64,000 nt of DNA, taken from NCBI RefSeq assembly GCF_026013525.1, contig NZ_JAPDRA010000003.1, positions 62,001-126,000 of the forward strand, given 5' to 3'. Source of the stretch: Sphingomonas canadensis (lineage in GTDB: Bacteria > Pseudomonadota > Alphaproteobacteria > Sphingomonadales > Sphingomonadaceae). Position numbers and translations under genes: made by a program. This document shows, in pieces, positions 7,701-15,423 of the stretch (positions are counted from its first letter, which is position 1; each line of letters opens with the position of its first letter). A model generated the notes under the pieces. The model was not told where the DNA came from and did no database searches. It saw only the letters and a program-made list of their open reading frames with translations.

Positions 7701-9563
7701 ATGGCTGAACCCCGCCGCGACTATGGGCTGATCGGGCTCATTGCCGCCTTCGTCGTCCTTGCGGCGGCGGTGGGCGGCATGCTGTTGCTGTTTCAGGCGC
7801 AGCAGCGGGCGCAGGCGCTTGTGCTGCACACGCTGGAGGTGGAGAGCCGGCTCGCCAAGGTGTTCTCGCTGGTGCAGGACGCCGAATCGGCGCAGCGTGG
7901 CTTCATCGTCTCGCGCGACCCGGCGCATCTGGGACGCTATGAGCAGGCGCGCGAAGCGCTGCCGGACGAGCTTGCCGCGCTCACCCAGGCGGTTTCCGAC
8001 AACCCGGAACAGCGCGAACGCGCCGTGGAGCTGACGCGGCTGGTGGACCAGCGGCTCGACCGGCTGGCCTATGTTCTGGGCCTGGCGCGCGACGGCCAGG
8101 GCGATGGCGCGCGGGAGGCCGTCCGGACCGGGGTCGGCAAGCAACTGATGGACCGGACGCGCGAACTGGTGGGCAGGATGCACGCGGAGGAGGCGCGGCT
8201 GCTGGCCGAGCGCGGGCAGGATGCGCAGGATCGCGCGCGCCTGTTCGGCATCTGGCTGGTGGTCGCGGCGCTGCTGGTGGCGCTGCTCGCGGTACTGGTG
8301 ACGCGCGACGCGCGCGCGCGTGCCCGCGATGCCGCGGCGGCACGCGATGAGGCGGAGGCCGCCAACCGCAGGCTGAAGGAGGAAGCCGCCACGCGCGAGG
8401 CGGCGGAGGCGCAGGTGCGCCAGATGCACAAGATGGAGTCGATCGGCCAGCTAACCGGCGGCATCGCGCATGATTTCAACAATATGCTGGCGGTGGTGAT
8501 CGGCAGCCTGGACATGGCCAAGCGCCGCCTGGCGCAGGACCCGGCAAGGGCGGAGGCGAGCATCGACGCCGCCATGCAGGGCGCCGAGCGCGCGGCGCAG
8601 CTTACCCAGCGGCTGCTCGCCTTCGCCCGCCGCCAGCCGCTCGCGCCCAGCGCGATCGACGTCAACCGGCTGGTGGGCGGCATGTCCGAACTGCTGCGCC
8701 GGACGATCGGCGAGACGGTGCGGCTGGAAACCGTGCTGGCGGGCGGGCTGTGGCCCGCCTTCGTCGATTCCGGGCAGTTGGAGAACGCGCTGGTCAACCT
8801 GTGCGTCAACGGCCGCGATGCGATGGACGGCGCCGGGCGGCTGACGATCGAGACCGCCAACGCGCATCTGGACGACGAATATGCGCGGGTTCATGACGAG
8901 GTGGCGGCGGGCCAATATGTGATGATCTCCGTCACCGACACCGGCTGCGGCATGCCCGCCGACGTGGCCGAACGCGCGTTCGACCCCTTCTATACCACCA
9001 AGGAGGTGGGCAAGGGCACGGGGCTGGGGCTCAGCCAGGTCTATGGCTTCGTCAAGCAATCCGGCGGGCATGTGAAGATCTATTCGGAGATCGGCGTCGG
9101 CACCGTGGTGAAGCTGTATCTGCCGCGCCATTTCGGCGAGGGCGCCGCGAGCGCCCCGGCCGGCCCGGCGGCGCATCTGCCCCAGGCGGCGCCCGGCGAG
9201 GTGGTGCTGGTGGTGGAGGACGAGGAGCGGGTGCGCGAACTCTCCGTCGATGCCCTGCGCGAGCTGGGCTATACCGTGATCGACGCGCCGGATGCCGAGC
9301 GCGCGCTCGATCTGCTGCGTGGCGATCAGCGGGTGGACCTGCTGTTCACCGATATCGTGATGCCGGGGATGGACGGCCGCCGCCTGGCCGATGCGGCGCG
9401 CGCGGCGCGGCCGGGGCTCTGCGTGCTCTACACCACCGGCTACACGCGCAACGCCATCGTCCACAACGGCGTGCTGGACCATGACGTCCAATTCCTGGCC
9501 AAGCCGTTCACGGTCACCCAGCTCGCCGCCAAGGTGCGATCGGTACTCGACAGCGCAGGATAG
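7701..9563 (+). CDS. CHASE3-domain hybrid sensor histidine kinase
   Basis: About 620 residues. TM helix near residues 10-30; a periplasmic CHASE3 sensor with the signature QDAESAQRGFIVS; a second TM (WLVVAALLVALLAVLV); a coiled linker; a HisKA domain with the H-box GGIAHDFNNMLAVV; then HATPase_c with N box LVNLCVNGRDAM, DTGCGMP and GKGTGLGLSQVYGF. A receiver domain follows (VVEDEERVRE, phospho-Asp in FTDIVMPGMDG, Lys in FLAKPF). It likely senses an unknown periplasmic cue and passes phosphate to its own receiver. No output regulator is adjacent. The ATG at 7701 is chosen over a TTG six bases earlier. Confidence 0.93.
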   Translation: MAEPRRDYGLIGLIAAFVVLAAAVGGMLLLFQAQQRAQALVLHTLEVESRLAKVFSLVQDAESAQRGFIVSRDPAHLGRYEQAREALPDELAALTQAVSDNPEQRERAVELTRLVDQRLDRLAYVLGLARDGQGDGAREAVRTGVGKQLMDRTRELVGRMHAEEARLLAERGQDAQDRARLFGIWLVVAALLVALLAVLVTRDARARARDAAAARDEAEAANRRLKEEAATREAAEAQVRQMHKMESIGQLTGGIAHDFNNMLAVVIGSLDMAKRRLAQDPARAEASIDAAMQGAERAAQLTQRLLAFARRQPLAPSAIDVNRLVGGMSELLRRTIGETVRLETVLAGGLWPAFVDSGQLENALVNLCVNGRDAMDGAGRLTIETANAHLDDEYARVHDEVAAGQYVMISVTDTGCGMPADVAERAFDPFYTTKEVGKGTGLGLSQVYGFVKQSGGHVKIYSEIGVGTVVKLYLPRHFGEGAASAPAGPAAHLPQAAPGEVVLVVEDEERVRELSVDALRELGYTVIDAPDAERALDLLRGDQRVDLLFTDIVMPGMDGRRLADAARAARPGLCVLYTTGYTRNAIVHNGVLDHDVQFLAKPFTVTQLAAKVRSVLDSAG

Positions 9564-9614
9564 GCGGAGCGGCCGGGGCCGCGCGACGGGCGCGCTTCCC
9601 GGCCCGCGCCCTGC

Positions 9615-10361
9615 TCAGGCCGGCTTGCGGAACTTGTAGACGAACTGGTCGGTCTTGCCGCGGATTTCCGGCGCGAAGACGTTGGCGGTGTGCGGATCGG
9701 AGGGATCGCGCAGGATCGCGGTTTCGCCCTCGAACACGAAGCCGGCCTTCTCGATCTCGGCGCGCAGCGCGGCGGGGTCGATGCGGTGCAGCGCTTGGGG
9801 CGCCTCCATCGCCGGATCGGGATTGGCGACATGATCCGCCACCAGCAGCACGCCGCCCGGCTTCAGCGCCGCGAACAGCCGCGCCGCGACCGTATCGCCC
9901 AGCCCGGCGGGCATCACCTTCAGGTGGAAGTCGTGCCAGTTCTGCACCGTCAGAACCACGTCCAGCGGCTCCGGGAAAGAGAAGGCGGCAAGCGGCTGGG
10001 CCAGCGCGGTGACGTTGGCGCGGCCCGCGACGGCGGCCTTCTGCTCATCGGCATAGGCGGCGCGGAAGGCGATATATTCGTTCGCCTGAAAGGCATAGAC
10101 ATGCCCCTTCGGCCCCACCAGCGCGGACAGGACCGGCGTCCAATATCCGCCGCCCAGCAGGAAATCGGCCACCTTGTCGCCCGGCTTCACCCCGGCAAAG
10201 GCCAGGATCTCGCCCGGATGGCGCGCGGCATCGCGCTCGCGATCGGCGGCGGGGCGGGCGGGATCGGCCAGCGCGGCGGCGATCGCGGGGCTCACCGTCT
10301 GGGCCTGGGCGGCGAACGGGGCGGCAAGCGCGAGCAGCGCGGCCGGGACGAGCAGCTTCAT
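9615..10361 (-). CDS. Exported class I SAM-dependent methyltransferase-like protein
   Basis: A 248-residue protein with a signal peptide (MKLLVPAALLALAAPFAAQAQ) ahead of a methyltransferase-like fold. The motif I region GVKPGDKVADFLLGGGYWTP binds SAM in cytoplasmic relatives, and LDVVLTVQNWHDF and PGGVLLVADHV match later motifs. A Rossmann methyltransferase with an export signal is odd because SAM is cytoplasmic, but similar predicted periplasmic proteins are common in sphingomonads. The substrate is unknown. AGGAGAGG upstream of ATG supports the start. Confidence 0.8.
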   Translation of the reverse strand: MKLLVPAALLALAAPFAAQAQTVSPAIAAALADPARPAADRERDAARHPGEILAFAGVKPGDKVADFLLGGGYWTPVLSALVGPKGHVYAFQANEYIAFRAAYADEQKAAVAGRANVTALAQPLAAFSFPEPLDVVLTVQNWHDFHLKVMPAGLGDTVAARLFAALKPGGVLLVADHVANPDPAMEAPQALHRIDPAALRAEIEKAGFVFEGETAILRDPSDPHTANVFAPEIRGKTDQFVYKFRKPA

Positions 10362-10425
10362 GGACAATCCTCTCCTGGAGTGTCTTGTTAGACTATGACA
10401 CGTGCCGCCCCGGCGCAAGGCCGCG

Positions 10426-11748
10426 CTATTTCTTCAGCAGGTCCAGCACCGCCACCGTCATCGCCTGGGTGCCCAGCGTGACCGAGGGCTGCGGCTCGAC
10501 CCAGAAGAAGGGCGAATGGTGCGACGGCACGGGCTTGCCGCCCTTTTTCTGCGCGTCGATCGCCGATTGCGGCGTGCCGCCCACCTCGAAATAGGCGCCG
10601 GGCACGCCCAGGTCCCGCTGGATGAAATAGGCGAAGTCCTCCGCCCCCATCGAATCGCGCGGTTCCGAATACAGGATCTGCGGCCCGAACGCCGCCGCGA
10701 AGGCGCCGCGCACGCGCGCGGTGAGCGCGTCGTCGTTGATCGTCACGGGCGTCGATTCGAATCCGACGCGCACCTCGGGCAGCATGTCTTCGGGCAGGCC
10801 GTTCATCCGCCCGACGTTCTCGGCGATCCGCTTGATCCCCGCGAGCAGCCGGGCGCGCGTATCCTCGTCGTCGGATCGGACGGTGAGCTGGAGCACGGCC
10901 TTGTCCGGGATGATGTTGTGCTTGAAGCCCGCGTTGAACGCGCCGACCGTCACCACGCCGGGGCGCAGCGGAGAGATATCGCGGCTGACCAGCGTCTGCA
11001 GCGCCATCACGATCTCCGAACCCATCACGATCGGGTCCTTGCCCTTGTGCGGCGATGCCCCGTGCGCGCCCACGCCCTTGATGACGATATCGACGCTGTC
11101 GGACGAAGAGCTGCTGATGCCGGGATCGAGCACCAGCCGGCCGGTCGGGTATCCGGCGGCGACGTGGAAGGCGAGCGCGAAATCGGGCTTGGGGAAGCGG
11201 GTGTAGAGCCCGTCCTCCATCATCTTGCGCGCGCCGCCGATGCGTTCCTCGGCGGGCTGGACGACGAACACCACCGTGCCGCGCCACCGGTCCTTCATCC
11301 GCGCGAGCTGGCGCGCGGTGCCGATCATCGCGGTGATGTGAACGTCATGGCCGCAGGCGTGCATCACCGGCTTCTCGATGCCGTCGATATCGACCTGGGT
11401 GACCGACGAGGAATAGGGCAGGCCGCTGTCCTCCTTCAGCGGCAGCCCGTCCATGTCGGCGCGGACCAGGATCACCGGCCCCTTGCCGTTGCGCATCACG
11501 CCCACCACGCCGGTGCCGCCCACGCCCTCGGTCACCTCGATCCCGCCGACGGCGCGCAGCTCCTTCGCCATGATCGCGGCGGTGCGGCTTTCCTTGTACG
11601 AAAGCTCCGGGTTGCGGTGGAAATCGAGGAACAGCGCCTCCAGATGCGCCTTGTAGTCCGCCTCCACCGACGCCGCGAAATCCGGCCCGCGCGCCTGGGC
11701 GGGGGCGACGAGAAGGGTGGTGGCGAGGATCGCCGTCAGGATGCGCAT
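10426..11748 (-). CDS. M20 family metallo-amidohydrolase, exported
   Basis: A 440-residue protein of the M20/M40 amidohydrolase group (hippurate or N-acyl-amino-acid hydrolases). A signal peptide (MRILTAILATTLLVAPAQA) is followed by the metal-binding series VRADMDGLPL, HACGHDVH and QPAEE. A dimerisation domain holds VDIVIKGVGAHGASPHKGKDP, and MGAEDFAYF near the C-terminus supplies a further ligand. It probably cleaves N-acyl or amide substrates in the periplasm. The start at 11748 has GGAG nine bases upstream. Confidence 0.92.
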   Translation of the reverse strand: MRILTAILATTLLVAPAQARGPDFAASVEADYKAHLEALFLDFHRNPELSYKESRTAAIMAKELRAVGGIEVTEGVGGTGVVGVMRNGKGPVILVRADMDGLPLKEDSGLPYSSSVTQVDIDGIEKPVMHACGHDVHITAMIGTARQLARMKDRWRGTVVFVVQPAEERIGGARKMMEDGLYTRFPKPDFALAFHVAAGYPTGRLVLDPGISSSSSDSVDIVIKGVGAHGASPHKGKDPIVMGSEIVMALQTLVSRDISPLRPGVVTVGAFNAGFKHNIIPDKAVLQLTVRSDDEDTRARLLAGIKRIAENVGRMNGLPEDMLPEVRVGFESTPVTINDDALTARVRGAFAAAFGPQILYSEPRDSMGAEDFAYFIQRDLGVPGAYFEVGGTPQSAIDAQKKGGKPVPSHHSPFFWVEPQPSVTLGTQAMTVAVLDLLKK

Positions 11749-11859
11749 GGCCGGTACTCCCGCAAGGTCGGTTTCGGAAAGGCTAGCCACTCCGCGGCGG
11801 TGGGGCAATCGCGCGCCTCGTCTCGCCACCGGCGGGCGAATGGGTTAGCTATCGCCGTG

Positions 11860-13356
11860 ATGCTGTACCGATTCTTGCGCGCGATCCCGCGTCTTGCCCT
11901 CCTTCCCGCAGTATTGCTTACGGCCGCCGCCGCCGCCCAGACCGCGCCGGTGAAGCGGGAAGACGTGAAGGACTGGCAGGCCGCGCTGCGTGCGGACGCC
12001 AGCGCCTTTCACGACGCGATCCTCGATTCGCATCCCGGCCCTTTTGATTCCGAAAATCCAGGTTTCGGCAAAACGCTGGAGAGGGCCTATGCCCTCGCGC
12101 TGTCGCGGGCGAAGCCGGGAATCGGCTATCGCGAATATTATTGGGCGATGACCGAATTCGCCAACGCATTCGATGACGGCCATCTGGGCGTCGGCGACCG
12201 GGGGCCGGGGTACAAATGGGACTTCATCTGGCCGGGGTTCGCCGTGGCCTATCGCGGCGGCGCCTATGTGGTCGCGCATTCGGAAGGCGGCGCGGGCATG
12301 CCGGCGGTGGGCGCCGTGCTGGAAAAATGCGACGGCAAACGCGCGGCGGCGCTTGCCGAGGAGAAGCTGGCGCCGCTGGTCGGCCGCTGGTCGCTCACGT
12401 CCACCCGTGAGCGCACCGCGCCGCGTCTGTTCCTGCGCTCCGACAATCCGTTCCGTGCGCCGGTCCGCCGCTGTACTTTCCTGCAGGACGGCAAGCGCAT
12501 TGCGGTGAAGCCCGATTGGCAGCCGATCGATTCCGCGCGGCGGAGCAAGCTGATCGTCGCGATCACCGGAGCCCGGGCCAACGCCGGCATCGGCATGGAG
12601 CCGCTGGGCGCCAAGGGCTATGCGTTCAACCTGGGATCGTTCGACACCGATCCGGAGGCGGATACCACCAAGGCGCTGACCGCGCTGGTGGCGCAGACCA
12701 ACGCCCGCGGCGACGCGGTGGCGGAGGCCGATCTGCTGCTGTTCGATCTGCGCGGCAACGACGGCGGCTCATCGGGCTGGATGCTACAGATCGCGCAGGC
12801 GATCTGGGGCAAGCGGTATACCGATGCGAAGGCGGAGGATGGCAGCTACCCCGATTATCGCATTTCCGACGCCAATATCGCCAATTATCGCGGGGCATAT
12901 GAGGATGCGAAGGCGCGCGGCGACGCCTATGCGACCGAGTGGCTGGCCCGCGTAGTGGCGGCGATGGAGGGGGCAAAGGCGGCGGGCCGGCCTTTCTGGT
13001 CGGCGCGCAATCCCGATGCCGGGCCACTCCCCGATGCCGGGCCTAATCGCGTGAAGGCGCGGGTGTTCGTGTTCACCGACAGCTTCTGCGCATCGGCCTG
13101 TCTCGACGCGGTAGACCTGCTCACCGCGCTCGGTGCGATCCAGGTGGGCCAGGAAACCTCCGCCGACACGCTTTACATGGATATCCGCGACCAGGACCTG
13201 CCGTCCGGGGTGCTGCGCGCCTGGATACCGACCAAGGTGTACCGGGGCCGCGCGCGGGGATCGAACATGCCGGCCACGCCGCTTCACCGCTGGACCGGCA
13301 GCCTTGAGGATACTGCCGGTATCCGGGCGTGGGTGGCCGGCCTGCCCGCGCGCTGA
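11860..13356 (+). CDS. S41 family peptidase, exported
   Basis: A 498-residue protein with an N-terminal signal (LYRFLRAIPRLALLPAVLLTAAAAAQ). The C-terminal half contains the S41 tail-specific-protease core: LLLFDLRGNDGGSSGWM, then FVFTDSFCASACLDAVDLL, in which the Ser before the Ala-Cys is the likely nucleophile, then IQVGQETSADT. No PDZ domain is obvious. The same frame is open for about 1.4 kb upstream, but that part is antisense to the amidohydrolase and lacks coding character. The ATG at 11860 is chosen because the signal peptide begins there. Confidence 0.85.
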   Translation: MLYRFLRAIPRLALLPAVLLTAAAAAQTAPVKREDVKDWQAALRADASAFHDAILDSHPGPFDSENPGFGKTLERAYALALSRAKPGIGYREYYWAMTEFANAFDDGHLGVGDRGPGYKWDFIWPGFAVAYRGGAYVVAHSEGGAGMPAVGAVLEKCDGKRAAALAEEKLAPLVGRWSLTSTRERTAPRLFLRSDNPFRAPVRRCTFLQDGKRIAVKPDWQPIDSARRSKLIVAITGARANAGIGMEPLGAKGYAFNLGSFDTDPEADTTKALTALVAQTNARGDAVAEADLLLFDLRGNDGGSSGWMLQIAQAIWGKRYTDAKAEDGSYPDYRISDANIANYRGAYEDAKARGDAYATEWLARVVAAMEGAKAAGRPFWSARNPDAGPLPDAGPNRVKARVFVFTDSFCASACLDAVDLLTALGAIQVGQETSADTLYMDIRDQDLPSGVLRAWIPTKVYRGRARGSNMPATPLHRWTGSLEDTAGIRAWVAGLPAR

Positions 13357-13396
13357 GGTGGCGCGGGGGCCGGAGAGCGCCTAGATTCGGCCTTCG

Positions 13397-15319
13397 ATGT
13401 CCGACCCGAACTCCCCCAGCCGCTTCAACGAGGAGAAGGCGACCTATGCCGTGCGCGGCGCCGATGCGCCGGATCTGGACGCGGGGGTGGCGGCGATCCG
13501 CAACGTGTTGAAGACGCTGCCCGCGCGCCCGGGCGTCTATCGCATGCAGGATGCGCGCGGCGACGTGCTTTATGTCGGCAAGGCGCGGGCGCTGAAGAAC
13601 CGCGTGACCAACTATACCCAGGTCGCGCGGCTGCCGAAGCGGCTCCAGCGGATGGTGGCGCAGACGCGCGGCATGACCATCGTCACCACCAACAACGAGG
13701 CAGAGGCGCTGCTGCTGGAGGCGCAGCTCATCAAGCGGTTCCGCCCGCCCTACAATGTGCTGCTGCGCGACGACAAAAGCTTCCCCTTCATCCTGCTGCG
13801 GCACGACCATGACTTTCCCCGCGTCCAGCTCCATCGCGGCGCGCGGCGCTTCAAGGGCGATTATTTCGGGCCGTTCGCCGGCGCCGGTCAGGTGCGCAAG
13901 ACGCTGAACGCGCTGCAGAAGCTGTTCCTGCTGCGAAGCTGCACCGACGGTTTCTTCAACACCCGCGACCGGCCGTGCCTGCTGTACCAGATCCGCCGCT
14001 GCTCGGCGCCGTGCGTGGGGCGGATCGACGCGGCGGGCTATGCCGATCTGGTCGGCGACGCGCGCGATTTCCTCACCGGCCGTTCGACCAAGGTGCAGGC
14101 CAAGCTGGGCGAGGCGATGCAGGCGGCCTCCGACGCGCTCGATTTCGAGCAGGCGGCGGTGCTGCGCGACCGGCTGAAGGCGCTCACCTTCATCCAGGGC
14201 AGCCAGGCGATCAACGCCGAAGGGGTGGGCGACGCCGATGTCTTCGCGCTGGCGCACAAGTCCGGCGTGATGGGTATCCAGGCCTTCTTCATCCGCGGCG
14301 GCCAGAACTGGGGGCACCGCAGCTTCTTCCCCGCGCACACCCAGGAGGTGGCGGAGGAGGAGGTGCTCAGTCAGTTCCTGATGCAATTCTATGAAGAGGT
14401 GCCGCCGCCGAAGCATGTCTTCGTCGATCGCGATCTGCCCGAGGCCGCGCTGCTGGCGGAGGCGATGGCGGAGCGCGCGGGGCACAAGGTGGCGCTCAGT
14501 GTCCCCCAGCGCGGCACGCGGCGGCGGCTGATGGACCAGGCCGCGCGCAACGCGGTGGAGGCGCTTGACCGGCGGCTGGCGGAAAGCACCACCCAGGCGA
14601 AGCTGCTCGCCGAGATCGCCGACATCTTCGAGCTGCCCGAGCCGCCCGGGCGGATCGAGGTGTACGACAACAGCCATATCCAGGGCACCAGCGCGCTGGG
14701 CGCGATGGTGGTCGCGGGGCCGGAGGGCTTTCGCAAGAACCAGTATCGCAAGTTCAACATCAAGCGCGCCGAGACTGTGGCCGGCGACGATTACGGCATG
14801 ATGCGCGAGGTGCTGGACCGCCGCTTCGCCCGCGCGCAAGAGGAAGACCCGGACCGCCAGGGCGAAGGCTGGCCCGATCTGGTGCTGATCGACGGCGGCC
14901 GCGGCCAGCTCAACGCCGCCATGGCGGTGCTGGAGGGGCTGGGGATCGAGGATGTGGCGATGGTGGGCGTGGCGAAGGGGCCGCACCATGGCCGCGAGGG
15001 GCGCGAGATATTCCACCTGATGGACGGGCGCGAGCTGACGCTGCCGGTCAATTCGCCCGTGCTCTTCTACCTCCAGCGGCTGCGCGACGAGGCGCATCGC
15101 TTCGCGATCGGCGCGCACCGCACCAAACGCGCCAAGGCGATCGCCGCCAGCCCGCTGGACGAGGTTCCCGGAATCGGCCCCGCGCGCAAGAAGGCGCTGC
15201 TGATGCACTTCGGTACCGCCCGCGCGGTGAAGTCGGCAAGCCTGGAAGACTTGCAGAAGGCGCCGGGGGTCAGCAAGGCGATGGCCCAGCAGCTTTACGA
15301 TTATTTCCACGCCGGGTGA
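13397..15319 (+). CDS. uvrC: Excinuclease ABC subunit C
   Basis: A 640-residue UvrC. The N-terminal GIY-YIG nuclease (PGVYRMQDARGDVLYVGKA) makes the 3' incision. A UVR motif region (ALDFEQAAVLRDRLKAL) contacts UvrB. The RNase-H-like 5' nuclease block contains VYDNSHIQGTSALGAMV and LVLIDGGRGQL. C-terminal helix-hairpin-helix motifs (VPGIGPARKKALLMHFG) bind DNA. Acts in nucleotide excision repair. Full length. Confidence 0.98.
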   Translation: MSDPNSPSRFNEEKATYAVRGADAPDLDAGVAAIRNVLKTLPARPGVYRMQDARGDVLYVGKARALKNRVTNYTQVARLPKRLQRMVAQTRGMTIVTTNNEAEALLLEAQLIKRFRPPYNVLLRDDKSFPFILLRHDHDFPRVQLHRGARRFKGDYFGPFAGAGQVRKTLNALQKLFLLRSCTDGFFNTRDRPCLLYQIRRCSAPCVGRIDAAGYADLVGDARDFLTGRSTKVQAKLGEAMQAASDALDFEQAAVLRDRLKALTFIQGSQAINAEGVGDADVFALAHKSGVMGIQAFFIRGGQNWGHRSFFPAHTQEVAEEEVLSQFLMQFYEEVPPPKHVFVDRDLPEAALLAEAMAERAGHKVALSVPQRGTRRRLMDQAARNAVEALDRRLAESTTQAKLLAEIADIFELPEPPGRIEVYDNSHIQGTSALGAMVVAGPEGFRKNQYRKFNIKRAETVAGDDYGMMREVLDRRFARAQEEDPDRQGEGWPDLVLIDGGRGQLNAAMAVLEGLGIEDVAMVGVAKGPHHGREGREIFHLMDGRELTLPVNSPVLFYLQRLRDEAHRFAIGAHRTKRAKAIAASPLDEVPGIGPARKKALLMHFGTARAVKSASLEDLQKAPGVSKAMAQQLYDYFHAG

Positions 15320-15423
15320 GCATTTACCGAGGATTTTCCATGAATTGTACGCCGGCCTGAAGAACTTCGCTTGTCCGGCGGCACGAAGCCGTTAGGCTCA
15401 CCGTGATTTTCGGGGGTGGGGCG

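Noticed and set aside
10402..11859. 486-codon upstream extension of the S41 peptidase
   Set aside because: It lies antisense to the amidohydrolase gene, and a signal peptide begins at 11860, so the extension is not translated.
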